Origin: Zygnema cylindricum
Lineage: Eukaryota; Streptophyta; Zygnematophyceae; Zygnematales; Zygnemataceae
Direction: 5' to 3'
DNA length: 64,000 nucleotides
Assembly (NCBI GenBank): GCA_037447655.1
Contig: JBBHKE010001805.1
Span: forward strand, 1 to 64,000
This document shows positions 10,497 through 23,668 of the stretch, piece after piece. Numbering within the stretch: the stretch's first letter is position 1; the number at the start of each line of letters is the position of its first letter. Position numbers and translations under genes: made by a program. The notes under the pieces are model-generated. The model was not told where the DNA came from and ran no database searches. It worked only from the letters and a program-made list of their open reading frames with translations.

Positions 10497-11545
10497 TGTA
10501 GAAACTAATGGTTTTATTAGTATTTTCTAGGTCTGAAAAGAAATATAGAAGTCGAGGCAGTCTATCTCTAACTTCTCTCTCCAACTCTCAAACTTGTCGC
10601 AGTCACTGAGAAATTGGAGAGGAAGCTAGAGCCATGGCTACCTTGGCTATCCTGAGGTTTACGGGAATTTTATATTAGGGTTTATATATTTAATTAAAAT
10701 GTATATGCCGGCGGCAGGATTTGATCCTTGAACCTGCCGGCCGGCAGATAGGAAGTAGCCGGTGGCCTTAGCCGTTTCATCTAGCGGTAGTGTTACCTAG
10801 CATATAGTTTGATAATTATTTAAACATGTATACAAGCGATAAACCATTTAACTAGAATTAATTACGGGATACATAGATCCAGTAATATGTAATGTACAAC
10901 TTACGGTACGGACATAAATCAGTACCGCGCATTTGTTTCGTAAATGAAACAAATACCGCGCATGTATTTATTACGGCTACGATTAAAGCCGAATTTAATC
11001 GGACGGCCGGGATTAGCGCCGAGATCGCGGAGGAAGATTTCGGCGGTTTGTGGCCATCGCCACATCGGATGACGCGTGGCAAAATTCCGTTGGATTGTGG
11101 AAACTCCGGAGATTATGACACCGAATCCGGATTTGACATGTGTCGACATTTTGGCCATGTCGTACAATATCCGTACATAAAGTACACCGGCAGCTGTACT
11201 TTTGCGTACGGAACTCAATTCTGATTGGTTCCGTACATCAGTAGATAGAGTCTGTGAGAGAGATAGGACTTAGAAAAATTAGAAGATAGGACCCTCTCTC
11301 CCAGAGAGCTTCTGTACAAAAGGTCAACTTTGACCCTCCATAACTTACTGCTCAGGGGAGCAAATTCAGAGATTCTTTTTGCTATCGACTCAGGGGAGTC
11401 TTGTCTTCACAGGGGTGAAGTTGGTCAGAGTTTTTGTCTGCCAGGGTGGCAGTTATTTTTGCTTAAACACAAAGGGGTCAGGATTATCCTAGAGGCTTCT
11501 TGGAAGCTGTCCACTCTGAGGACCTATGGAGGTCTCAGAGTTTCA
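10497..11545 (+). mobile_element. CopiaA 3' LTR
   Basis: It is nearly identical to the 5' LTR (same length, one visible substitution) and is followed by the AGAGG target duplication and then the rest of CopiaB's 5' LTR. Confidence 0.95.
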
Positions 11546-11550
11546 AGAGG

Positions 11551-12420
11551 GTGGTGGAGCCATGGCTGCCTTGGCTCTTTAGGAAGTTCAGAAAAAGTGA
11601 CATAAGTCACCTCTACCAACTGGTTGAGTCAGGCAGGACTCGAACCTCTGACCGGCAAGGCGAGGCATAGGCGTTAGCCTTCGTCGGTCTGTCATTGAAG
11701 TCCGTTAGAGTGCATGAGATACGATAAGTATTAAAATGTGTCAGAGCTCACTAATCCGATTAACGGAATCACGGATAAGTCATATAGAAACAAAATTGAA
11801 ATACAGTGCGAACGCGAAACCGCACAAAACAAGTTTACCGGACATCGATTTTCAACGGCTAACACTTAAAGCCATTTTTAATCCGACGGCGCACATCATC
11901 GCCGAGATCCCAAAATGGGCACTTTGGCGATTTTTGAGCGTAAAATGACATGGTGCCACGTGGCAAGATAACATTGGAGAGCGGGAATCTCGGAGAGCAT
12001 AAGGGCAAGTCCGAAAATGACAGACGTCCACTCAATGGCCAAGTCGTACACAGGCCGTACAAAAAGTACACCGGCCACAGTACCTTTCTGCACTTTACAG
12101 TTCTGTGATTGGTTCGTACATCACTAGATAGGGTTTGTGAGAGGGGTTTAAGACTTAGGAGATTTAGGAGGTAGACGCCTCTGTCCTAATGAGCTTGTAT
12201 ATATTTTGGCATCTTTGCCACTTGATAATTAATCGTCTGGTTGGGGGTTTTCAGTGATTTCTTTTGAGGCGCATTCAAGGGAGTCTACACTGCACTAGGG
12301 TGCAGTTAGATTGCTTGTTTGCCTACTTAGGTATCTGTGATCCTAGTTGAAGAGGGGTTAGCCAAAAAGTATCTAGAGGCTTCCTCAATTCTGTAGTCCA
12401 GTGGGGGACACAGAATTGCA
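11551..12420 (+). mobile_element. CopiaB 5' LTR, right piece
   Basis: It resumes GTGGTGGAGCCATGGCTGCC as in the CopiaB 3' LTR (16923 on) and ends GACACAGAATTGCA, followed by the primer site. Its tRNA-like module is at about 11635-11695. The start codon of the LTR-encoded gag tail has become GTG (12401), whereas the 3' LTR keeps ATG. Confidence 0.92.
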
Positions 12421-15400
12421 GGTTATGGGCCCACCCTCTAGGGTGCCCATCTTCAATGGATCTAGGTTCATTTATTGGGAAGCCATGATGGTAGGGTCTT
12501 TGTATGAAAAACGATACTGGGGTATCGTGAGTGGACAAGTGAAATGTCCATCTCAAGGAATTCCTCCACAGTTCAGTGGAGTGAGGTTTTCTGCATCAGT
12601 ATCTGCTCCAACAGAGGAGGCAGACTGCGGGGACAGCAGTGTGTCCGAAAAGTGGAAAGGGAAGGAGACACCTCTTACTCCCATCGCCACAACACCCGAA
12701 GGGGTGGCCGTGAAGACCGAAGAAAATGATATTCAAAAATGGGAGTACACAAACATGGCTGCCATGCAGTTCATTCTGAGACATCTTACTCAAGCTTTGG
12801 CAACCTCCCATCTCCACATCTTTAAGGCCAAGGAGCTGTGAGAGACCTTAGTGGAGATCTATAGAGCAGGTACCATTCATGAGCTCCAGTTGGCCGAGCA
12901 ACGGTTAGGAGAGTATACTTACAAATGGGTAAAATTGCTAGACTATTGTAATGACCTCTCTTGTTTGTATATGGAGATAGAGAGTGATGAGTGGACCGGT
13001 ACAATGAAGATGAAAGTCAACACTCTTATCATGAAGCTGCCTAATGAGTGTGAGAACATAATGTACCGATTGTAGGAAATGGATGACAGTTTGTGGAAGT
13101 GGAACACAGTGGTCCGAATGATACTTGTGCATGAGAACACTATCAAAATTCGGAGAGGAGGAAAGAGCGTTAAAGCTCTAGCTGCCGGAACGGACCTGTA
13201 GGTGAAGGATTCGAGGAAGCCATACGGCAACTTCAAGGGAGAGAAAGATCACACTGGAGGACCGAGGCCTCCGAAGAGCCTTTGTCATTTCTATAAAAAG
13301 TCGGGACACTTCATAGCTGATTGCACCAAGCTGTCAGAGCTGAGACTTCAAGAAAACCATGGAGGAGGTTCTTCTTGGGGAAAGAAGAAGGCACTTGTGG
13401 TCACACAAGTGAAAGGGGAGACCGAGGAGGATGAATCCTCTGAGGAAGAGGATAGAGAGCTTCTCCTTGACGAAAACTTGGAGGAGAAAGAGATTCCTCG
13501 AAAACAAAAGTGTGCCCTCAGAGTTATTCGAGAACCTCCACATGAAGGATGGATCATCGATTTAGGTGCATCCATGCATATGTGTCGTACCAGGCACATT
13601 TTTACCAAGCTAAGAAAGATCCCCATTCTAGAGATAGAGTATGGGGATGGGAGAGTAGTTACTACAGATCTAGTTGGATCGGTAGATCTTAAAGTCTTAG
13701 TAAAGAGTAAGACTTCCATGCTCACTTTCTCATATGTACTTTATATCCCTGAGTTGAGAAAAAAATCTTGTCTCTACTTCTGTATTAGATGATAAGGGGT
13801 TTAATACCTTCACTAGAAAGGGAGTCTTTACAGCTAAGTATGGGGATGAAGTCTATTTCACAGCAGATAAGGGTAGCCAAGGAATGTTTAGGCTTAACCT
13901 GAGTAATGAAAAGAAAAATACTTATTATGTTGGTGTCCCAAACTTGATGATCTGGCATAAGCGATTGGGGCATGTGCACTTTGATATGCTGAGGGAAATA
14001 AAGAAGCTTGTTGTAGTAGAGGGCATTTAGTTTAGGGAAAATGAAATGGTGGATGATTGTAGTGGCTGTGCCAAAGGCAAGGCTTACGGACTTCCATTTC
14101 CCATAACTGCCACATACAAAGGTGAGAAAGTACTAGATCTGGTCCACACAGATATCTAGGGACCAGCAAAAGTACCTTCTGTAGGAGGTAAGAGGTTCAT
14201 GATGACAATTACTGATGACTGGTCCAGATACTGTAGAGTCTACTTTCTAAAAACAAAGTCTGAAGCACCTACTTACTTCAAAGAATATAAAGCCTGTTGT
14301 GAGAAGTTGCACGTAACCCCCATTAAAAGAATAAGGAGTGACAATGGGGGAGAATATACCACTAACCAGTTTGAGGAATATTTGAGGGTGGAGGGAGTTC
14401 AGCATCAAAAAAAAAAAGGTAACTTATAATCCAGAACAAAATGGGGTAGTTGAGAGGTTGAACTAAACTGTAGGAGATAGTGTATGCAGTATGTTGGCCG
14501 ACAAAAGGATAGGAAAAAGGTTTTGGGCTGAGGCAAAGAACTCTGCTAACTACATCAAGAATAGAGTCCTTACCTCAGGTGTGAAAGGAATGACACCTTA
14601 TGAGAGATGGGTTGGAAGAAAACCAAATATTTCGCATCAAAAAGTATTTGGCAGTCAAGTTTACAGTCTTGACATAGATAGGAAAAACTGGAAATTAGAT
14701 GCTAAAGGGAAATCGGGATATTTTCTGGGATATGATGAGGATATAAAGGGATATAGAGTCTATGATTTAGCTAAACAAGATATCATTATGGTAAAACATC
14801 TAGTTTTCATAGATGAAGGGAAGTCATTTGACCCTTTCAAATACGTCAAGAAGATAAAAATCAGGTTTGAGTCCGAGAGTGAGGAAGACTCGGATCTTCG
14901 AAGAAGAGACATGAGTGAAAAAATGGTTGCAAATTCAGTGGAGATCAACAACGAAGAAGATAAGCCGGAATCTTCCCATATCCCTATACACTCCGAGGAG
15001 ACAAAAGAGGAGGAGACGGAACTGGCTTCCATGGATAGGAGAACTGATGAGACAGTGAGGAGGAACCCGAGACTTCCCTCCATCCCAGCTTCGGACTTTG
15101 ATTGAGGACGAAGAAGTAGCAAACAGCTACAGGAAAGACAAACCGCTCACAAGGTAGCTAGGTTGTCTCACCCGAATGAGCCTCAGTCATATTCAGAGGT
15201 AATGGACAGTCCGGAGAAGGATAGATGGGTTAGAGCCATAAATGATGAAATGGCTTCCATCATGGAAGCAAACACTTGGGAACTGGTGGACTGTCCTCCG
15301 AACATAACACCAATCGGATGCAAATGGGTGTTTGAATTGAAACTGAACCCAGATAACATTATTGAAAGATATAAGGCTCGGTTGGTAGCAAAGGGGTTCA

Positions 15401-16771
15401 CTCAAAAGGAAGGGATAGACTATGAAGAGACCTTTGCTCTTGTGGTACAGTTCCCATCAGTAAGGATTCTCCTTAGTCTAGCGGCAGCGGAAAACATGGA
15501 AATACACTAGATGGATATTAAGACCGCCTTCCTCAATGGTGAACTAGAGGAAGAAATCTTCACGCGGCAACCAAAAGGATTTGTAGAGGAAGGTGAGGAG
15601 AACAAAGTGTGCAAACTTATAAAGTCCTTATATGGACTTAAGCAAGCTCCCAAGCAATGGAATAAGAAACTATATGAGTTTCTTACCAACCTGCGATATA
15701 TCCGGATCATATCTGACCATTCTATTTATATGTTTGAGGATGAGAATGGTGTTATTTTTATTTCAATTTACATGGATGACTTGCTGGTGTTAAGTAAATC
15801 TATGGAAAATATCTATAAGTTGAAGAAAGATCTTAGAAGCAGGTTTGATATGAAATATCTAGGAGAGCCAAGGTACATCTTGGGGATACAAATGGAAAGA
15901 GATAAGGGAAAAAAGATTATCAGACTTACTCAAAAAGAAGCTATATGGAATATGCTCGAGAAATTCCAAATGGAAAAGGCGAACAGCTATACCACTCCCA
16001 TGGACTTGAAGAAAAAAAGTGATGGAAGTGTAGAAGAAATAGTGATAATCTTAGAGGATCAGATGAGTCCCGAAGAAAGACACTTTATGAAGTATATTCC
16101 TTACAGGCAGGTTGTAGGAATTCTAATCTACTTTATAAATTACACTAGGCCGGACATAACAGCAGCAGTTGGAGTTCTCAGTAGGAGTCTTAATGATCCT
16201 AGAAAAAGAGACTGGGAGGCAGCAAAGAGAGTCATGAGATATCTGGTGGGTACAAGTGAATTATGGTTGCATTTGGGAGGGGAGCACACTGACATCACCA
16301 CTTGGAGTGATGCCAGTTATGGGGATGCACCTGTGAGAAGATAAACTTCTGGGTATGTATTGTATGTGGGGGAAGGTGTTTGCTGTTGGAGTTGCAAGCA
16401 ACAAAAGGTGGTTGCTCCGTCCACTATAGAGGCTGAGTACATGGCCTCTTGTTGTGCTGTGAAAGAATTAATGTGGGTAAAGTTTTTGCTGCAAGAATTG
16501 GGGTACTTGAAGAAAGGGGTGCACAAAGTTTTTTGTGATAATCAGGCTGCAATTGCAATTGCAACCAACCCAAAATATCATTTCAAAGCTAAACACATGG
16601 ACATAATGTTGAGTTTTGTGAGGGAAAAAGTTGAAAAACAAAATTGTTAATCTTGTGTATAAACCAGATGGAGAAATGATTGTTGATATGATGACAAAAC
16701 CTATGCTCTCACCCAAATTGAAATATTGTACAGAGAAGTGTGGACTAAAAGAAAAGCTTAAGTTATATTAG
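12401..16771 (+). pseudogene. CopiaB gag-pol, broken
   Basis: It is collinear with CopiaA gag-pol but has many stops and shifts, for example TGA at 12839, TAG at 13073 and 13198, a frameshift near 13770, an A-run shift near 14410, TAG near 15508 and TAA in RNase H near 16342. Key residues are also altered: the zinc knuckle reads CHFYKKSGH (second Cys lost) and the protease DLG instead of DSG. The reverse transcriptase YMDD near 15770-15780 and RNase H DNQAA near 16540 survive. It ends with TAG at 16769-16771 and a GAAAATAAAACGAG tract before the 3' LTR. Not functional. Confidence 0.93.
12421..12435 (+). other. CopiaB primer-binding site
   Basis: GGTTATGGGCCCACC is identical to the CopiaA primer site, so it uses the same half-tRNA initiator Met priming. 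Confidence 0.85.
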
Positions 16772-16784
16772 AAAATAAAACGAG

Positions 16785-17834
16785 TGTTGAATTATTAGAA
16801 TTATAAAGTATTTTCTAAGTGTGAATAGCTTAGTGGAAATAGAAAAGAAAAGCATAGGCAATCTCCATCCACCTGACCTCTCTATCCCCTATACTTGTCG
16901 TAGTCACTGAAGTAGAGAGAGGGTGGTGGAGCCATGGCTGCCTTGGCTCCTTAGGCAGTTCAGAAGAAGTGACATAAGTCACTTTTACCAAAAGGTTGAG
17001 TCCGGCAAGACTCGAACCTCCGACCGGCAGGGCGAGGCATAGCCGTCAGCCTTAGCCGGTTTGTCATTGATATCCGTTAGAGTGCATGAGATACAAAAAG
17101 TATTTTAATGTGTTAGAGCTCACTAATCCGATTATTAGAATTACGGACAAGTCACATAGAAACAAAATTGAAATACAGTGCGAACGCGAAACCGCACAAA
17201 ACAAATTTATCGGACATCGATTTTCAACGGCTAACACTTAAAGCCATTTTTGATTCGACGGCGCGCATCATCGTCGAGATCCCAGAATGGATGCTTTAGC
17301 ATTTCGGGCATAAAATGACATGGTGCCACGTGGCAAGATAACACTGAAGAACGGGAATCCCGGAGAGCAAAAGGGCAAGTCCGGAAATGACAGACGTCCA
17401 CTCAATGGCCAAATCGTACACAGGCCGTACATAAAGTACACCGGCCACAATACCTTTCTGTACTTTACAGTTCTCTGATTGGTTCGTACATCAGTAGATA
17501 GGGGTTGTGAGAGGGGTTTAGGACTTAGGCGATTTAGGAGGTAGACGCCTCTCTTCCAATGAGCTTGTATATATTTTGGCATCTTTGCCACTTGATAAAA
17601 TCGCCTGCTTTGTATATATTTTGGAATCTTTACCACTTGATAATTAATCGCCTGGTTGGGCGTTTTCAGCGATTTCTTTTGCTGCGTACTCAGGGGAGTC
17701 TAGACTGCACAGGGGTGCTGTCCGATTGCTTGTTTGCCTACTTGGGTATGTGTGATCCAGCTGAAGAGGGGTTAGTCAAAAACTATCTAGAGGCTTATTG
17801 TATTCTGTAGTCCAATGGGGGACACAGAAATGCA
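16785..17834 (+). mobile_element. CopiaB 3' LTR
   Basis: It starts TGTTGAATTATTAG and ends ATGGGGGACACAGAAATGCA. It is about 45 bp longer than the 5' LTR because a segment containing TATATTTTGG..CTTTRCCACTTGATAA is tandemly duplicated near 17565-17655. The antisense tRNA-like module is at about 17003-17075, with B-box GGTTCGAGTCT on the minus strand. Confidence 0.93.
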
Positions 17835-17839
17835 CGTTC

Positions 17840-18272
17840 ACCTTATCCGATTAGGTCTTGGTGAATTGATGCACATATTGAGTTTGGTTTGTATCTAACA
17901 TAAAACACGGCGACATACTCCATTTAACATATTACGAGACGAAGTTAACATAGAACATGTAGGACCGCACGAAATAAGGTACCGCACAAAATAAATGAAA
18001 CAACATCAAATTTCAATGGACGAAATTAAATGTTCGTGATCGACGGCTCAAAGAGGAGCTAAAATTACGGAGAAGATATTTGGAGGTTTGGAAGCAATTG
18101 CCGGTAGACAACACGTGGTAAGCTAAGATTGGACAGCGGATATTACGCAGGGAGCAATTACGCCTCAAGAACTGACACGCATCAGCGGAGTGGCCATGCC
18201 GTTCTATTGCTATACAAGAAGTACAGCGTTACCGATACCTTCTTATACCTTACACTCTTTTGATAGGCTAAG
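17840..18272 (+). mobile_element. CopiaD 3' LTR, piece 2
   Basis: It resumes after the CGTTC duplication. The A-box half of the split tRNA-like module is here (CCTTATCCGATTAGG, 17841-17855, antisense). It ends at CTAAG (18268-18272), the target duplication of CopiaC, and continues at 24709. Confidence 0.8.
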
Positions 18273-19296
18273 TGAAACTGTGAGACCTCCATAAGTCCTC
18301 AGAGTGGACAACTTCCAAGAAGCCTCTAGGATAACCCTGACCCCTTTGTGTTTCAGCAAAATAACTCCCACCCTGGCAACCAAAAACTTTGACTAACTTT
18401 ACCCTTGTGAAGACAAGACTCCCTTGAGTCGATAGCAAAAAGAATCTCTGAATTTTCTCCCCTGAGCAGTAAGTTATGGAGGGTCAAAGTTGACCTTTTG
18501 TACTGAAGCTCTCTAGAAGAGAGGGTCCTATCTTCTAATTTTTCTAAGTCCTATCTCTCTCACAGACTCTATCTACTGATGTACGGAGCCAATCAGATTT
18601 CAGTTTCGTACACAAAAGTACAACTGCCGGTGTACTTTATGTACGTCCATTGTACGACATGGCCTAAATGTCGACACGTAGTATAACCGGATTCGCTCCC
18701 TTAATCCTCGGTGATGCCGCGATCCAATGTCATTCCGCCACGTGTCATCCGATGTGGCGATGACCACAAACCGCCGAAATCCTCTTCCGCGATCTCGGCG
18801 TTAATTTCGGCCGTCCGATTAAATTCACATTTAATCGTAGCCGTAATAAATACATGCTCGGTATTGGTTTTTTATCCGTACCGAAATCCGTACTTTTACA
18901 TTTATTGGATATATGTCTTCCGTAATCAGTTATAGTTAAATGAACTTTTCTACGTATAAATGTTTAAATAATTATCAAACCCTATAATACGTAACACTAC
19001 TTCTAGACTTAACGGCTAAGGCTACCGGCTACCGGTTGTCTGCCGGCCGGTAGGTACCAGGATCAAATCCTTTGGCCAGCACATATCTTTTAGTAAATTA
19101 AACCCCTAACTAAAATATATTTTCTCGTAAAGCTCTGGATAGCCTAGGTAGCCATGGCTCTAGCTCCCTCTCCAATTTCTCAGTGACTGCGACAAGTTTG
19201 AGAGTTGGAGAGAGAAGTTAGAGGTAGACTGCCTCGGCTTCTTTCTTATTTCTATTCAGACCTAGAAAATACTTTAAAAGATTATTAATTTCTACA
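18273..19296 (-). mobile_element. CopiaC 3' LTR
   Basis: On the minus strand it runs from TGTAGAAATTAATAA at 19296 to ...CTCACAGTTTCA at 18273. The plus strand shows the tRNA-like module at about 19010-19085 (CGGCTAAGGCTACCGG, then GGATCAAATCC). Confidence 0.92.
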
Positions 19297-19309
19297 CTCC
19301 CGTTATTTT

Positions 19310-22300
19310 CTAGTCAATCTTTAATTTCAGACCACACTTTTCCCTGCAGATAATTACCTTAGGGGAAGGCACAGGTTTGGTCATCATATCTGCTACCATC
19401 TCACTATCTGGTCGATACTCTAAGCTGATTATTTTGTTTTCTACTTTCTCTCTAACAAAGCTGAGTCTAATATCCATGTGTTTAGCTTTAAAATGATGTT
19501 TAGGATTGGCAAAAATAGCGATTGCTGCCTGATTATCACAAAATATTTTCTGCACACCACTCTTAAGGTGACCAAGCTCACCAAGCAAAGACTTGATCCA
19601 CATCAATTCTTTTACAACAGAGTAAGAGGCCATATACTCAGCCTCCATGGTGGACTGAGCAATAACTTTTTGTTGTTTGCTACTCCAACTGCAAGCTCCA
19701 TCACCCAAATATAATACATATCCAGAAGTGCATCTCCTCATCGGAGCATCACCATAACTGGCATCACTCCAAGTAGTGATGTCAGTATTCTCCCCACCCA
19801 AATGCAACCATAGATCCCTATTTCCTATCAAATATCTAAGAACTCTCTTAGCTACCTCCAAATCCCTCTTAGTGGGAGCATTTAAACTTCTACTCAGCAC
19901 TCCTACAGCTGCAGCTAAATCTGACCGGGTACAATTCATAAAATAGATTAGACTTCCCACTACTTGCCTGTAAGGAATAGTCTGTATGAACTTGTGTTCT
20001 TCAAGAGATAATTCCTCGTCTAAGACTATGACTCCTTCTTCCTCACTCCCCTCACTTCCCTTCTTCAACTCCATTGGAGTTGTACAACTATTAGCTTTAT
20101 CCATTTGAAATTTTTCAAGCAAGTTCCCTATTGCTTCCTTTTGAGTCAATCTTATAATTTTTCTTTTTTGGTCTCTCTCTACTTGAATTCCCAAAATATA
20201 TTTTGCTTCCCCCATATCCTTCACTTCAAATCTCCCCTTAAGATCAGTTTTCAGTTTATTAATTTTTTCCATTGATTTACTTAAGACAAGCAAATCATCA
20301 ACATAAATTGCAATAAATATAAAACCTTCCTCATCTTCGAAAACATAGATTGAGTGATTTGAGCTGATTCGGATATATCCCAGACCGGTAAGAAACTCAT
20401 CAAGCTTCTTATTCCACTGTCGAGGCGCATGTTTCAAACCATAAAGAGATTTAATCAGCCTGCATACCTTACTCTCCTCTCCTTCCTCCACAAACCCTTC
20501 GGGTTGTCGCATGAAGATCTCCTCTTCCAATTCTCCATGCAAAAAGGTTGTCTTGATGTCCATCTGGTGCACTTCCATGTCTTCCGCTGCTGCCAGACTG
20601 AGAATTATGCGGACGGAGGGAAATGTGACCACCGGGGCAAAGGTTTCCTCGTAGTCAATTCCCTTTTTTTGTGTAAATCCCTTTGCCACTAATCGGGGCC
20701 TTGTAGCGCTCGATTGTGTTATCTGGGTTCAGTTTTAATTTGAAAACCCATTTACAACCGATTGGTTTTTGGTTAGGTGGACAATCCACCAGCTCCCAAG
20801 TATCGGCTGCCATAATTGAGGCCATCTCCTCATTGATGGCTGTCTTCCACCGGTTTCTTTCTGGACAAGTCATCTCCTCTCCATAAGTTTGAGGTTCATT
20901 TTGATGAGATAGTTTAGTTACCTTGTTATTAACCTGTTTTTCTTGCAGTATTTTGCTACTTCTCCTTCCCCCCTCAAAATCTGAGGCTGAAATAGATGGT
21001 TCTCGTGGATTCTTACGAACAAACTCGGCTTCTCCCCTATCCCTTAATTTCGAATCAATTTCCACCACGTCTTCCGTTTCGGGTAGAGTTGTCACTGGAG
21101 TTTCCACAGCCGAGTCCTTTTCGGTCTGATTTGTATCTGCAAGAATGTCATCTTCTCTAAAACTTGGATACTTAGGGAGCTCAAAGTCATCGGAATTTTC
21201 TGACTCAAATCTGATTTTTATTGACTTTGTATATTTGAAGGGATCCACAGACTTTCCTTCATCCATAACTACTAGATGCTTTACTAAGATTATATCTTCC
21301 GTTTTTAGATCATAAACTCTATATCCTTTAACATCCTCATCATATCCTTATAAGTATCCCGGTTTTCCTTTAGGATCTAGCTTCCAATTAGACCGATCTG
21401 TATCTAGACTGAATACTTGACTGCCGAAAACCTTTAAGTGAGATAAGTCTGGTTTCCGGCCTGTCCATCTCTCATAAGGTGTTTGATCTTTTATAGTTGA
21501 ATTAAGAACTCTATTTTTGAGGTTATTAGCATAGTTCATTGCTTCTGCCCAAAACCTTTTTCCTATCGTCTTATCTGACAACATACTTCTAGCACAATCA
21601 CTTAGTGTTCTATTTAACCTTTCAGCAACCCCATTTTGTTCCGGATTTTCTGGAACTGTCTTTTGGTGTTGGACCCCATCTTCCCTCAGAAAATCCTGAA
21701 ACTGGTTAGAAGTATACTCTCCACCATTGTCACTCCTTATTCTCTTGATTGGAGTTTCATGAAGTTTTTCGCTCCATGCTTTATATTGTCTAAAACAATC
21801 CTCAGCTTCTGACTTGTTTTTCAAAAAATACACTCGGGAATACCGAGACCAATCATCAGTGATAGTCATCATAAATCTCTTCCCCTCCGGTGAGGGCACT
21901 TTAGCTGGTCCCCAAATATCTGTGTGTACTAGATCTAGAATTTTTTCCCCCTTATAGGTGGTTGTTTTAGGAAAGGGTAATCTGTGTGTTTTACCTTGAG
22001 CACATCCACTAAAATCACTTATATTATCATTCTCACTAAACTTAATCCCTTCCACCACTCCCATCTTTTTCATCTGTCTTAACTTGTCTAGATTCACATG
22101 CCCAAGCCTCTTATGCCACATCATAATATCATGAACACCAGCATAATAAAGTTTCTTCTTTTCTTACTTAAAACCAAACTAAACATCCCAAGGCTACCTT
22201 TCTCAGCAATGAAATAGACATCCTCCTCAAAACTAGCAGTAAAGACTCCTTCCCTAGTGCTAGTAAAAAAACCCTTATCATCTAATACGGATGTAGAGAT

Positions 22301-23668
22301 GAGGTTTTTGTTCAGCTCCGGAATAAACAATACATCGGAGAATGTTAATATGGATGTCTTTCCTTCTACTAACACTTTCAAATCTACCGATCTTACAAGA
22401 GTATTGGTGACTATCCTCCCATCCCCGTACTATATCTCTACGGTGGGAATATTTCTTATCTTAGTGAACCGGTGCCTATCCTTACACATGTGCATGGAGG
22501 CACCTGAATCTACAATCCAACCTACTTCACCTTTCAATCCACCGTAAGCACATTTCTGCCTTCGTGGTATTTCGACCTTGTTTTTCGCCTCCAACTCCTC
22601 ATCTAAAAGGAGCTCATCGTCCTCGTCCTCAGATTCCGCCTCATGTACCTGTGTCAAAAGGGTCTTTTTCTTTCCTCTTGGGGTACCACCGGTCTGCCCC
22701 TCCTTTAACCGAAGCTCGGTTAGCTTAATGCACTCTGCCATATAGTGCCCAGGTTTCTTACAAAAATGACATAAACCTTTGGGAGCCCTTGGTCCGATCT
22801 CGTCGGTCTGATTTTTCTGCTCCCTCCCCCCATAGTTTCGGACCGGTTTCCGGGAATCCTTGTTCCTCCAATCGGTCGCAGTTGCCTTGGCTTGGCCACT
22901 CTTTCCTCCCCTTCGGATCTCAATCGTATTCTCCCGAACGAGAATCATCCTTACCACTGAGTTCCATATCCACCTTGAGTGCGGCAAGTCCTGCACACGG
23001 TTGACTATGTTCTCGAACTCATCTGGTAACTTCATCAGTAAATAATTAACCTTTTCTTTTTCACTAAAATCTTTTCTCGCACTCTTTAGCTCCATGAAGA
23101 GTGTAGCAAGCTTATTGCAAAAATCCAACATCTTCCCCCCTTTGTATACATACTCCTTAACTTTCCGATCAGCCAATTGTTGTTGCTGAATCGTACCACT
23201 TCGGTACATCTCAATGAGAGCCATCTAAAGATCGGATGCCCTTTCTACATGCAAATGAGGACATGCAAGTCCTTGAGTGAGATGGCGTAGGATGAAGTGC
23301 TTTGCCGCCATATTGTTGAAGTTCCAGGTTTCAGTATCATTCTCCTCGTTCGTCGGAATAGGTGACATGAATGCCGAACCAGTTGTTATTGGTGTGGTCG
23401 CCTCCTTCTCCTTTCCTTTGTCCACCACCTCTCATTCTTTTGTTTCCTCCGTTGAAGGTGGATCCTCTTTTCTGGTGAATCAGCTTCCTCCAAACCCTGG
23501 AGGAATTCCAAGACTTGAGGGACGCCCCAACCGTCCACTCACTATCCCCCAAAACCTTTTTTCGCATAGAGCTCCTATCATCATACTTTCCCAGTATATG
23601 AAGCCAATTCCATTAAAGATTGATACCCTAGAGGGTGGGCCCATAACCTGAAACTCTAAGACCTCCAT
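19310..23668 (-). pseudogene. CopiaC gag-pol, broken but recognisable
   Basis: It reads right to left: LTR-encoded start and gag N-terminus (23668-23480), gag (23428-22430, stop near 23225), zinc knuckle CHFCKKPGH intact near 22750, protease DSG near 22505, integrase HHCC and core (22124-21348), linker (21266-20655), then reverse transcriptase and RNase H in one open 459-codon stretch (20689-19310) with YVDD near 20300. Breaks include a frameshift in early gag (about 23480), a stop near 23225, a shift in the protease-integrase spacer near 22430 and 22130, a stop near 21345 and a shift near 20670. Reverse transcriptase and RNase H look intact as sequence, but no full polyprotein can be made. 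Confidence 0.94.
23634..23648 (-). other. CopiaC primer-binding site
   Basis: On the minus strand it reads GGTTATGGGCCCACC directly after the 5' LTR, the same half-tRNA initiator Met site as CopiaA and CopiaB. Confidence 0.85.

Larger units (their letters stand above)
5096..11545 (+). mobile_element. CopiaA: complete, young Ty1/copia retrotransposon
   Basis: The element is 6450 bp. It has TG...CA LTRs of 1049 bp each (5096-6144 and 10497-11545) with constant offset 5401, so there are no length differences. I found one substitution between the LTRs (CCGTGC versus CCGCGC, near 5558 and 10959). Perfect target duplications AGAGG lie at 5091-5095 and 11546-11550. One uninterrupted gag-pol frame, a primer-binding site and a polypurine tract are all present, so it is probably autonomous and recently inserted. 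Confidence 0.97.
4958..17834 (+). mobile_element. CopiaB: full-length but degenerate Ty1/copia element, itself interrupted by CopiaA
   Basis: The ends are TGTTAAAT at 4958 and ...AATGCA at 17834, flanked by perfect 5-bp duplications CGTTC (4953-4957 and 17835-17839). Removing CopiaA and its duplicated AGAGG leaves about 6.4 kb: 5' LTR (4958-5095 plus 11551-12420), internal region 12421-16784 and 3' LTR 16785-17834. The insertion lies inside the tRNA-like module of the CopiaD 3' LTR. The coding region carries many stops and altered catalytic residues, so it is non-autonomous. Confidence 0.93.
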
